Assembly: GCA_950295325.1 (NCBI GenBank)
Contig: OX485808.1
Span: 12,962,501-13,026,500 of the forward strand
Reading direction: 5' to 3'
Origin: Polytrichum commune
Taxonomy: Eukaryota; Streptophyta; Polytrichopsida; Polytrichales; Polytrichaceae
DNA: 64,000 bases
The notes beneath the pieces are model-generated. The model did not search any database. It had not been told where the DNA came from and saw only the letters and a program-made list of their open reading frames with translations. This document shows positions 45,681-55,951 of this stretch, in pieces. A program made the position numbers and the translations under genes. Numbering within the stretch: position 1 is the stretch's first letter; each line of letters starts with the position of its first letter.

Positions 45681-48600
45681 TTACGTTCGAATCCGTACTG
45701 TGGGATCATTTGCTTCGACACATCTTGGGTCCTCTTCAGACTCGTCTGTGCTGCAATCATCATCCGTTTGGGGAGTCGCGCTCCGAAGATGCAACTCTCG
45801 GTCACGTTGTGAGAAAATTATCTTCTTAGTCGGCCGGGAGCCCTCTGCATCCTGTATGCCATTTTCATCTAGATGTGGTCTACCCTCATCTTCATTGTAG
45901 TCTTCAGCAGTAAACTGAAGCGATCTTCCCTGATACCTCTTCTTAGTACGTTTGACACCTCTCGTAGTTCTCTGACGCCCTCCACCCGTACCACGACTTG
46001 AGTGCACTTCATCTCTACTTCCATCTATAAAAACATCCCCCGTTGTACTTCCGCCTCCAACTCCAAGGCCACCTGTTCCATTGGATTGACTATGTGGAAG
46101 TGAAACTGATGCGGACGGAATTGCAATTGGTATGTTCTCAACAACATGTCGACGAACAGATTGACGACGTGGCGCCTTAGTAGTAACATTTCTTGAAACA
46201 TTGTGTATAGCAACCAAAGTAGCACCCACCGTAGTTGCACGTGAAACACCCAATCTAGAAGTTTTGGCAATACTTCGAGTGAGAAGACGACGTTGACCTT
46301 GTGCATGCACTTGCACCGTAGAGATGGATGCAGTTCTTTGAAGAGCACGGAATCGAGTTGTAGGTATTTCAGGATCATTGGGCGTTTGATCTTCTACACG
46401 ATGGTTGGATATGAGGGAGGCGTCTATGGATTCAGAATGTACTCGGGCTGGAAGTGGATCCTGTTGAACGTGCGTTGGTTCATTTGCGGGTAGTACATTG
46501 TCACCTTCACCAAAAGAAAGAAAATCGCTCCGAGGTTGTAAGGAATCTACTTCAATTCCTACATTCTCACTTGCCCCCATAGCAACATTATGGTCAGGGC
46601 GAAACCCTTGTCTAGTGTGGAGAGTTTCAAAAGGCGGTCCTCCAATAGACCCCTCATGATCATCATGCATTCCGTCGTTATGTTGGGGGACATCCGGTTC
46701 ATCAAAATCAAACACCCCAAGGTTTCCATCACCACCATTGCCATCCTCATCTTCTGAATCATGATTCTCGGAATCGAGGTCATCCAAATCAAAATCGATG
46801 TCATCAACATTGTTGTCATCATCATTTTCGGCCCTATCATTTGGATCCACGTCATCTTCGTTGTCATCTTCTTCGTCAAGGTCATCGTCAGAATGGACCT
46901 CATTCAATTCGTACCATTGCGTAAGTCTTGGGCCCCTCCGATGTCGAATGAGCCTACTATTGGTATATATGTAGACGAGGTCCTCAGCACGACTATGCTT
47001 CAAGCGATTGCGACTCTTGTTGTGAACATATGAGTACATGCTTCAATTGCGTTCACATGCTGATGCGGAACATACTTATGTAAGGATACGTCTTGCTATT
47101 GTTTGGAGGGCTTTAGCTCCACCTCCCATTGCATCCCACCATTCATGGAGAGGTGCGGCATGCACGCTTGGGTCAGTAGAATCAGCAAAAGGCCCTCGAT
47201 TTTCAAAGAAATCTTGGTACTGGTGGAGGATTTGGACATAAGTGTCCTCATCTTGAGCAAGCCTGCGAAGAACTCGATTTAGGATTGTCTTCGAATTCTC
47301 ATCCTCATGGAGTGGGGCCCAACCACGTAGAAGCGGATTTAACATCGCTCCAGCCCAATGTAGATCATTCAACATCAACCTCCATCTATTTTGAAACGTT
47401 AGCATAGCATTTGCAGCAAGCTCAGGGCTTAAGCGAAATGGAGGTTTACTGAATCCACGAATATGGATTTGTAAATCATGCATGACCCTCCAAGCCATTC
47501 CCATTGCAGGCGCCTTGCCATCAAATACACGAAGAGCTTTAACAACCGGGATCACCATATACAAGAAATTTTTGCACGTGTTCCAGAATCCATCAGAACG
47601 TATAAAGCTTCGCACAGCAGAGCCCTTCATGTAAGAGGTGCGAGATCTCCTCCTCATATCACGCATTAGAGTAGGCCAATCCTCATCAACCACCATTCTT
47701 TCCAAAGCATTGCGTACTTGGAGAAGACGTTCTATCATGATGAAGTTCGTTGCAAAACGGGTCTCTACAGGTAGGCGGAGTGAGAGATTTGGTGACAACC
47801 TCCGGAATATAGCTTGAGAAGCATGATGGTTTTTAACAAATACACAAATATGGCGCGCTTTTTTTACCAACTTTTTCACCCATTCCTCCTTCCCCCAATC
47901 TTCTAAGAGGAGATCTAGGCAATGTGCAGCACATCCTTGAAAATATAGATCGGGATTTGCTCGAATCAAGTCGCGAGCAGCGGAGGCCATAACTGGGGCA
48001 TTGTCGGTGCAAACTTGGACCACATTATGTCGACCAACCTTTTCCACAAATGGTTGAATTTGAGCAGCAACATAGACATGATCCTTGTGATTTCCCGTGG
48101 TGTCAATGGTACCCAAGAAAATGTCTCCCTTTGTGCCACATTGAAGAACGTTTAGGAGAGGTCGGTTTTGCACGTTGTCCCATCCATCGCAACATAGTGT
48201 AACGCCATATTTGTCAACGGAATTCCCCAGCTTCTCCTTCACTTGCCTATCTAGGTCAACCTTTTTATCAGTTAACAACTTCGTACGGATGGCATTGTAC
48301 GATGGTGGTGTGTAGGTTGGCATTCGATGACGGGCAGTTTCACGCACAGCATTAACAAATGCAGGATGTCTCACAATGTTGAAAGGAATGTTAGCTTCAT
48401 AAAAAGCCGTTGCCCATGCTTTATCAAGGAGTTGTTTTGTTGACACATTGAACCCCTCCGTTATGTTGAGTTGACGTAGTTCACGAGGAGGTGTGCCATA
48501 TATCACAACATCAGAATGTTGAGTGGATTGGGACATAAGCAAAGGCTCTGTTTCACTAATTACGGAGTCCGCTATAATAGGCTCCAGAGGTACAATATCT

Positions 48601-48878
48601 GGCACCGGAGAGTCCTCATTTACAATGCCTACATGTAAGGGCACAATGCCTCCGCAATGTTCAAACAAGACCCTAATATGCGGGGGAACCATCCTACATG
48701 TGGAAACATCACAAGCACCCCCTACAGGAGGTCTATAACCAAGGTGGGCCAACATTCTATTTCCTCGGTAAGATATGACGAACGGGTAAAACCTACATTT
48801 AACCTGCCTTTGTGATTTACCGGGAACCATCCCCTTATCCTCGTACCAATGATCCCATGCATCATTTCGGTGTGGCAT
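45681..48878 (-). pseudogene. hAT transposase (DUF659 / hAT dimerisation), one internal TAA
   Basis: Starts at MPHRNDAWDHW (ATG at 48878, just after a splice-acceptor-like TTTGTAG), and one frame runs 1,060-odd codons to TAA 45681, broken only by TAA at 47076-47078. The order is: a degenerate BED-like finger (VKCRF...GACDVSTC), a DUF659 core with CCDGWDN and VCTDNAPVM carrying the first two catalytic Asp residues, GCAAHCLDLLLEDW, then the hAT dimerisation motif CSASACERNWSMYSYVHNK directly after the internal stop. Homologues have Gln at the stop position (RVLSQTCSSSGCERNW type), so CAA to TAA is the likely change. A long acidic region (DDDLDEEDDNEDDVD) and a basic Ser/Thr-rich tail follow; this tail is longer than usual. 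It is the best candidate to mobilise the surrounding 15.7-kb element. Confidence 0.92.
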
Positions 48879-49127
48879 GACTTCAACAAAACCTACAAAT
48901 ACAAACAAGTTAGAGCAAGTAACTTTGATCGCATACTAGGTCCTGTTCAAGAGTGCCACAAGGGCAACCCTAATTCACAGTCACTAGATTGGACAAAGTA
49001 TCCTCTGCATTCGGGTCTCACGCATTCAATCCTCACTCCTCAAAGGAGAATCAAAAGACTTGAGACACACTATGTCAGTGGAGGCAAAAATGGCACCTTG
49101 AACCCTCAATTTATAGTATTCGAATCG

Positions 49128-49663
49128 GACGGGGGGGCGGACGGAGGGGGGGGAGCGGACGGGGGGGCGGACGGGGGAGTGGGGGGGAGCGGAAGGGGGA
49201 GTGGACGGAGGGGGGGGAGCGGACGGGGGGGGGCGGACGGGGGGGGGCGGACGGGGGGGGGCGGACGGGGGGGGGGGCGGACGGGGGAGTGGGGGGGGGG
49301 GGGGAGCGGACGGAGGGGGGGGGGGAAGGGGACAAGGGAGCGAACGGACGGGGGGGAGCGGACAAGGGAGCGAACGGACGGGGGGGAGCGGACGGACGGA
49401 GGGGGGAGCGGACGGGGGGGCGGACAGGGGAGGGTGGGGAGCGGACGGGGGGGCGGACAGGGGAGGGTGGGGAGCGGACGGGGGGGCGGACGGGGGAGCG
49501 GACGGTGGAGGGTGGGGAGCGGACGGGAGAGGGGGGGAGCGGACGGGTTGGGGATGGGGCGGGGAGCGGGAGCGGACGGGGGGGAACGTGGGCGAACGGG
49601 GGTTGGGAACGGGGGCGGACGGGGGTTGGGAACGGGGGCGGACGGGGGGCGGACGGGCTTTAG
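49128..49663 (+). repeat. G-rich array 4 at the right end of the hAT
   Basis: GGAGCGGACGGGGGGGCGGAC units in the same G-rich orientation as array 1, ending about 230 bp from the right terminal repeat. No 170-bp partner segment is attached here. Confidence 0.88.
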
Positions 49664-49890
49664 TAAATTTTTCCCCACTTTACCTTTACTTTGCTGACAT
49701 GTCATCACATGTGGACATTGTAAATCCTACGTGTCCGAATTGGGTTAATGTAATTACACAAAAAAATCGGTAAAATTCAAGTCCGTCAGGATAAAGATAG
49801 CATCCGGCATAATGTCGTGACGGATACGTGTCGTGACGGCACAACATTATGCCGGGATTACCCTCCGTCACGACACAATAGACAACCCTG
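49664..49890 (-). repeat. Right end of the hAT with subterminal CGTGACGG motifs
   Basis: GTCGTGACGG appears at 49813 and 49832 and CCGTCACGACA at 49864, matching words at the left end, followed by the terminal repeat ATAGACAACCCTG. Confidence 0.8.
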
Positions 49891-49898
49891 AGGACGAG

Positions 49899-51384
49899 GA
49901 GGAATACCAAGTCCACAGGGTGAAGGCTTCCACAATGGACCTGCACGACATGGGTGTCCCCAGGGAGGATTTCAGCATGCCCGTCGACGAAGGCATGCCG
50001 GGCATGGAGACAGACGATGACGAGCCCACCCCTTCCGTGGACGTAGACGTGGACGCCATCCTGCAGTCCTTCAACATCGCTCCTTTACGGATTTTGGCGC
50101 CAACGGGTCATCCTTCTGACTCCCAAGGGACACCGGGGGGCTATACAGGATCGTCGGCTGGGACCACCCAGGATGTCCTCCCCGCTAGAGTGTTTGGTGC
50201 GGAACCCTTCGGCACGCCTGGAGGCTGCTCGACTTCAGTATCTCCTAGGCCCGTCGTCGTTCCGAGGATGGAGACCCTCGACCTCCTCGACCAACGCTCG
50301 CGTCCATCCTTGGACCTCTTCCGGAACACGAGGAGGAGGATGAAGAAGATGCCGTACGTGGAGTTGCCTGAGGGAGCAATCATCGAGGTGTCCGACGAGG
50401 ACGAGGGCGACATGGACATCATGGCGGAGCTGGGGGTCGATTACGACAAGAACAAGCGAGTGAAGGAGGAGGCGCTGACTGAAGGAAATGGTGGCTGCGG
50501 CAGAGGAGAGTGCAAGAAATATGGCCCGCATGCAGGAGGCGCTGCGGGAGTCCGCAGCAAAGACGGACGCCATATTTGAGATGCTTAGAAATATGCAGAG
50601 CTTCTCGGCGCCAGCACAACAGCCTTACCCCTTCCCCGGAGGATACCCCTCCCATTCCCCCCCTCTAGGCATGTTCCCCGGAGGACCTTTGCACCCACCA
50701 GCACCACACCCAACGCCAGCTGGGAGTCCTCCGCCCCCTCAAATGACTGCCACCCCCGCCAACTCCCACGATGCGATAAGGGCTGCCATACGCGAGGACG
50801 AAGATTTACGAACGCGCGTTCGTGAATCTTCAGGTCCGGCAGTCCTAACCCCTCCCCCTCCAAGGGTAGGACTGGCCTCAGTCACTGCCACCGCCTCTTT
50901 GACAGTCGTCCCGAGGGTAGTGCATAGGCAGGGCGATGAATCTGCGCAACACACTGACATGGTCATTGTGGAGGAAACGCAGGGGAGCCCCAATGACGCG
51001 GCAGCTGTCCAAAGAATGGACGTTAAGAGCCTTGACCTGGGACGACATCCATCCGCGGAGATGGAGGATGTCCGCATAGACACTCTCGACCTGGGCGGAG
51101 ACAACGACGACGCGGACCACATTGTGCAGACCCAGGCGTCACAGTCGGAGCGTGCCATAGACGCCATGGAGACAGAGGCGGCTGGCCCAATGGGGATTAC
51201 GAACGCGCGTTCGTTAATCGAAGAGGAGGGAACTGCTCGGTCCAGCGCCGCTGCCCCTCCCCCGATGACGAGGTAACTCTCCTCTGAAAATACCACTCAT
51301 TGGACAAACGCGCGTTCGTAACCACTAACCCATGCGCGTTGTGTTCTTGGCAGTTCCTGTCCATCAACATCACAAGGCGTGTGA
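49899..51384 (+). pseudogene. DGQHS gene, 3' part of exon 4 plus exon 5
   Basis: Continues the frame cut at 34215: EEYQVHRVKASTMDLHD onward. It is acidic and Pro/Ser-rich with a coiled coil (EMVAAAEESARNMARMQEAL, 50485-50600), then Pro-rich and acidic stretches. A 1-nt insertion near 50475-50487 shifts the frame between ALTE and EMVAAAEE. Exon 4 ends at 51272 (ACGAG|GTAACT); a short last exon begins at 51354 and reaches TGA at 51382-51384. Two palindromes lie inside the coding sequence (50808 and 51199). There is no catalytic domain in this part; it reads as a disordered or coiled-coil tail of the protein begun at 31278. Confidence 0.75.
50801..51319. repeat. Palindromes inside exon 4 and in the following intron
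   Basis: 50800-50831 is a 32-bp palindrome with one T-G mismatch (GAAGATTTACGAACGC / GCGTTCGTGAATCTTC), encoding EDLRTRVRESS in frame. Core 51199-51214 encodes ITNARSLIE. Core 51304-51319, with one change, lies in intron 51273-51353. Confidence 0.88.
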
Positions 51385-51834
51385 GGACCCTTCTCTACGT
51401 GGACCCTTAGCCCGATAAAATTTGTAGAACACGGCATGTATTTGCCATAGGAAACTGTGAAAAATTATCACGTGAGACAAATTGTAAATATTCACGGAAT
51501 TAATATATGAGCAGATGATCTCTACGTCGCATCTCCCAAACTTATTGTATCGTATCGCATCTTGTATTATGTATGTTCATGCGCATCATTACACTTTCAC
51601 GCCCACTTTCACCCTCCTTCACGAACGAGCGTTCGTACATGTGCTTCTATCCGCGCTCACGAACGAGCGTTCGTAAATGATGCGCCACCCCAACCTTCAT
51701 TCACGAACGCTCGTTCGCAAGTCTGCACTTGACCACATTCTCCGTGCACTATTTTCCTTGCATAATCGTCTTTTCCTTAATGCAATGTTATTTATTGGAT
51801 CATAGAATTAAACTAGTCGAGTTGTTAATTACAG
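51385..51834 (+). other. Inter-exon region with three palindromes
   Basis: No coding sequence recognised. Palindrome cores start at 51621, 51659 and 51703, with central AG, AG and CT and CACGAACG-type flanks. It ends with the acceptor TTAATTACAG at 51834, so at least its right part is probably an intron of the FCP1-like gene. Confidence 0.6.
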
Positions 51835-52602
51835 GATCCCCCGGAGATAGGTCGGAAACCCTCGACCAGTGGACGTCTTACCCGAAACAAACCGTTCGTC
51901 GTGTTCGACCTGAACGGGGTGTTGTGTCACACCGAACACATCCCCCGGGTCCCCACGCGTCCCTTCCGTCACCCCGACGAAAGGGACTACGACGGAGAGC
52001 TCGACACTCTCATTAACCGCAAGGCTGTTCGCGCCCGTCCCGACCTGCGTGACTTCCTTCGAGAGGTGCTCGATGTAGCTCACGTCATTGTGTGGAGCTC
52101 CATGGTCATGGAGAACACCGAGCCAATCGTCGACTTCCTCTTCCGCGATCTTCCGAGCCCTTGCCTCATCCTCGGCCAAGAGGATTGCGATGAATTGCGT
52201 GACGAAAAGGGTATGCCGGTTCCAAAGTTTGGCGGTCGTGGCGGAGGACAACAATTCCTCAAGGTCCTGAGGTCAAGACTGTGGCGGGGCATCCCCCGGC
52301 TGCAGGGGGTACCCCACGGGTGGTGGCCGACCCCCGAGAACACCGTCCTCGTCGACGACAGCCCCACCAAAAGCGTCTTGAACCCCCCAGGGAACGTCAT
52401 CTTCCCCGCCACTTGGACCGGCAATAGGAACGACACGTTTTTGGTCGATACGCTAGCGCCTTACCTTAGAAGGCTTGTTGTCCACGCCGGTAGCATACCA
52501 TTTTTTGTTAGGTTCAACCCCATAGGCAATGTGGGTTTAAGCCCCCGTGATAATGTATTCAAGAGCATCATGAGGCTCGCCAAACTCAATAAATTGATTT
52601 GA
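51835..52602 (+). CDS. FCP1/HAD-type phosphatase-like protein (NIF domain), last exon(s)
   Basis: Open from the splice acceptor at 51834 to TGA 52600-52602, 255 codons. The HAD landmarks are KPFVVFDLNGVLCHT (motif I; the usual DxDxT reads D-L-N-G-V, so the second Asp is Asn), VIVWSSM (motif II Ser), a Lys-containing middle, and NTVLVDDSPTKS (motif III). This matches the plant branch of FCP1-homology proteins whose first motif is DLNG; FCP1 enzymes dephosphorylate RNA polymerase II CTD or other phosphoproteins. Loss of the second Asp may reduce or abolish catalysis, but family members with DLNG are common. The first exon was not identified. Three palindromes precede it in the inferred intron. 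Confidence 0.8.
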   Translation, partial: DPPEIGRKPSTSGRLTRNKPFVVFDLNGVLCHTEHIPRVPTRPFRHPDERDYDGELDTLINRKAVRARPDLRDFLREVLDVAHVIVWSSMVMENTEPIVDFLFRDLPSPCLILGQEDCDELRDEKGMPVPKFGGRGGGQQFLKVLRSRLWRGIPRLQGVPHGWWPTPENTVLVDDSPTKSVLNPPGNVIFPATWTGNRNDTFLVDTLAPYLRRLVVHAGSIPFFVRFNPIGNVGLSPRDNVFKSIMRLAKLNKLI

Positions 52603-52713
52603 AATGCCTCCATGTCTTTGCTTGTATCATGTGGTTCACATTTACTAATGTTTGCTTCGTTTTTGGATGTCTTTTGTTGTTGTGATTGTTGTTGTTGTTG
52701 TTCTTGCCCATAG

Positions 52714-53672
52714 TCTGCCCCCATATGCAACGCCCCTGTGGTCGACGGCCCTTCCCGTCCCCTCTCGCCCCCTGCCTCCCCTTCCCGCGACGTCACGGAC
52801 TTCCAAATGCCATCCCTCTACCAGTTCTCGGCGGTCGACGCGGCCTCGGCCGTGGATTACTCCCGCGACGTCGGCATCGACGATGGCGTCGTCAATAGCC
52901 CGCCCCCCGCACTTGTCGCCCGCGCCTACGCCCCGTCGCCCTCCCCCCTCTCCAAGGAGAAACGGACGCTCGTTCGTTTGGGGCACCTCTCGCCCTCTAG
53001 GGACGAAGGCGTCGCTCGTCGCGGGCCGAGCCAGCGTCTCCGCATGGACTCCGCCCCCACCGACCCCGTTCCTCCCCCTGCAACGTCCTCCGCGATCGTG
53101 GGCCCTCCACGCCTCGACTCCCCCCCACCTTTCAACAGTGCAATAGTCGACGCCCCCCTCGTTCCCCCCGTTCCCCGCATGGACGTCCCCAAAGCCAAGG
53201 TGCCCTCCTCAACCCTAAACCCCTTTCCCGCTTTTGCTTTCCTTGTCTTCCGTGTGCGTGTTGTTCTCTTTACGAGCGCCCATCCCAAACCGCCCTCATT
53301 ATTTTCCCCACTCCATTCCCATTCTTATCTTCCTATGACGTTGTTTCGCAGGTGGCTACCCGCTCGCTTGGTGCCCGGCCCTCCTCCACGTCCTCCTTGG
53401 ATAGGCACGCCCTCAAGGCCGCATCTTCCGAGTCCGATCGTTGTCTGGCCCTCCGGAGAAGCGCAAGACGTTCCCTTTCGCAAACGCCCTCGTATTCTAC
53501 TTATAATACCACCTCGTACAATTCGGGAGCGCGTCTTGAAACATGCAAGAACAACACATATTCCTGTCCAGGCAACACACAAGGATACAGTCGTGGGCCT
53601 GAGATTTTTAGAGCCATGGAGGCCGCCAAAAACAAGGACTTAGCCGCAAAAAAAAATAGTGGGTCGGACTAG
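52714..53672 (+). CDS. Proline/serine-rich protein, two exons visible
   Basis: Exon 52714-53199 follows a T/G-rich tract ending CCCATAG; intron 53200-53351 (AAG|GTGCCC to TTTCGCAG|GTG) keeps phase; second exon 53352-53672 ends in TAG. The product is rich in Pro, Ser and Arg and has no recognised domain. Palindrome core 52962-52977 (two changes) encodes KRTLVRLG. It may be a separate gene or a downstream part of the FCP1-like transcription unit. The coding call rests on the clean exon-intron phase and biased codon use only. Confidence 0.5.
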
Positions 53673-54065
53673 TGTGACTAGAAGCGTACTAGTGGGACGG
53701 ACTCCCTAAATGGGCTTAGGTGTAGAACATATTTAAGTGCTTACTTTCTATGCTATTCCAAGTTACTCAAGACATTGATGGTATTTCCATTATAATTGTA
53801 TTTCAATCCCAATTAATTCATTCAACTTCCATTCATTCTTCGCATCTTCCCTTCCATTCATAACGAGTTGTCATTTCATACGCAACTATTTTCATGTATG
53901 CCTCACATTTTTGTTCACTTCCATGCCTTTATGTATAATAATAGTAGCATACCATTATACATATGGGATTTTTAGTCGTCATTACTGGTCCAATTTTGAA
54001 ATGTGCATCCTTATATAGTCTCATAATCAACAAAAAGTCTCCAAATACCGAATATAGTGTTTGTT
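53673..54065. other. No recognisable gene
   Basis: Probably the 3' flank of the Pro-rich gene; AT-rich with no motifs. Confidence 0.4.
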
Positions 54066-54566
54066 ATGAGGAATACATATCCAAAAACTCCTCATCGGTA
54101 GGTTCATAGGGGTTGTTTAAATCAAACTCCATTTCATAATTGAGGTATTCATGAGCATTCATCACGTCACCCACCTCACTGTCAGATGACAACAACATCA
54201 GTTGATGAAGTAGAGTAGCAACTTCATCAACCTCTACCAAGCGCCTAGCTTCCTCTATCTCCCTTTCAATAAAGATCGAAAGAAAGACATGTATGCCTCC
54301 AACAATTTTGAATTGTTCGCAAAGAATATGGGATAAATGTGATTACATATTTAAAATGTATGCTCTCATATATTATTACCTTGATTTTCTCAAAAATTAA
54401 CACTTATAGAGGTGTAATTAACAAAGAAGGGAGTAGAGAATGTTATAACACTTAACACATAACACTCACTAGTGTTACCAATTGTGTTTTTGTAGGGGAG
54501 TAAATTTTTCTTAATATATATGAAATTATAATGCTTATAGGGGTAACACTTATAGAGTCTTGACTG
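54066..54566 (-). pseudogene. Second-family pogo/Tigger remnant with transposase C-terminus
   Basis: The minus strand encodes VEVDEVATLLHQLML...GDVMNAHEYLNYEMEFD...EPTDEEFL (54260 down to 54066), the acidic C-terminal helical tail typical of Tigger transposases. The element end TATAGAGTCTTGACTG at 54551-54566, followed by TA, matches the inverted end at 20842. The catalytic part is missing. Confidence 0.65.
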
Positions 54567-54568
54567 TA

Positions 54569-55951
54569 CCTTGAAGCATCCCCCATGGTGTAGGAGTGTA
54601 TGGGCCCACAGAGTGACGCTTTTAGGTGCCATTAGTGGCGCCACCTCATAGCAACCTCCACTACCTCCACTACCTCCATGTAGGGTAGGTAACGGGCTCC
54701 ACTCTATCTCGGGTTGGTTCAAGGTGGGCTTAGGGTGGTTTGTCAATGCCTATTCTAGCCATTCTATACACTGCATAGGGGAAGGGTTCTAGCCATTCTA
54801 TTCACAAAGTCACGGAGGTAGGCCCACAAAGCCTGGGGCAAATCAACACATACACTCGTACTACGCATGTCATCCATGCCTCGTCATCCATGTAGTTAGA
54901 GGGGGGCCCACTTCTGCATGCTCCTGCTCGCCCTCCTGCTCCTACTCCCGCTCGCCCTCCCGCTGCCACTGTTGCTTTCTTGTAGTGTTGAATTCACTCG
55001 TTTGTTGTTGTTGTTTGATCTCCTGAGGCTGCCATTGCGAGAATTCATGTTGTAGAAGCTTGGTGTGCAACACTTAGGATTCACAAATTTAGGGTTCGAG
55101 GTTTGTTTGTATTCACCTTGTTCTTTAAGTGCTCTACTGGGAATTGTATCCTTGGTTGTCTGACCATTATTGAAAGATGTTCGAGCCTCAATTAATCAAA
55201 TGGCGATGATGCATTAGTATATAGGTACATCAGAGCTCATAGTTCCTTAACATGCACCTTACAAATCTAAATTGGTTTTTTTTTTTTGGCACACACAAGT
55301 GAGAATAGCTCATTTTTCTTTTTTGCCTATCAAGCTCAGCGTACTTGAAATGTGCCATCACCATCGACACCAAGATTGTGTCTCTGGATCGAGTTTGCTT
55401 ACTCCATGTTCAAAGTTTCGATGATGGATTTAGCCTACACATCACTCCTCCGGGTGAGAGTTCTTCCCAAAAATTGTGCAGTCTCAACTTCATGTAAGAC
55501 ACTTCAAGTTGGGATATGCCAAGGATTCACATTGAATGACAGTTGAATGACAGTTGAATCCTTGACATAGGATCCCAAATTGAAGTGCAAACTTAAAGGA
55601 ACTTCTCGGGTTTACTTCCTTAGTAGGAATCTTTGTGCCCAACTAAATTCAGCTTCTGGAAGGCATCTATTGTCTCTCATGTCTATGTGGAGACTACAGA
55701 TTCACCGAATGTTTTCTCTTATAACTACTTCTCGGTTGCTTCAGTCCCTCCATTCCTTGGCTTCCTACTTTGGGAATCTCTCATACACATTCTCCCAATT
55801 CAAAACTTGCATCTCCAAATTTATGCTCTTAAACTAGGCATGGATTCATCACCATTGACACATGCTCATCAGAATACTATGGTTGTTTGCTGCAGGCATC
55901 AAATTGCTGGCTGAAAATTAATTGAATGCTCTTAAGTTTCAAGACTATTTT
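54569..55951. other. No recognisable gene
   Basis: 54896-55000 is a simple repeat of CTCCTGCTCGCCCTCC type. 55340-55900 has short open frames on the plus strand, none with a known motif. Confidence 0.4.

Larger units (their letters stand above)
34216..49890. mobile_element. 15.7-kb hAT element inserted in exon 4 of the DGQHS gene
   Basis: Ends are CAGGGTTGTCTAT (34216) and ATAGACAACCCTG (to 49890), perfect 13-bp inverted repeats. Target duplication AGGACGAG is perfect (34208-34215 and 49891-49898). Removing the element and one duplication rejoins the codons ...GCC CAG GAC GAG GAG GAA TAC..., so the insertion split a coding exon. It carries a hAT transposase (45681-48878, minus) near its right end, a protein-kinase gene, a 184-codon gene, a RING pseudogene, G-rich arrays at both ends and in the middle, and nested fragments. 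At 15,675 bp it is far larger than usual hAT elements (about 2.5-5 kb), so it is either a cargo-carrying hAT or one swollen by nested insertions. Confidence 0.9.

Noticed and set aside
18800-48878. Reassigned genetic code with TAA/TAG read as Gln (as in some ulvophyte algae)
   Set aside because: It would explain the hAT, kinase, DGQHS and DUF7869 stops, but the kinase, RING and Pro-rich frames end naturally at TAG, and TGA lesions at Trp sites are equally common in the transposon genes. Ordinary C-to-T decay explains both.
31278-53672. Integrated large DNA virus as the source of the DGQHS, kinase and FCP1-like genes
   Set aside because: The genes have spliceosomal introns, the kinase lies in a separate hAT insertion, and no viral hallmark gene (capsid, packaging ATPase, DNA polymerase) was seen.
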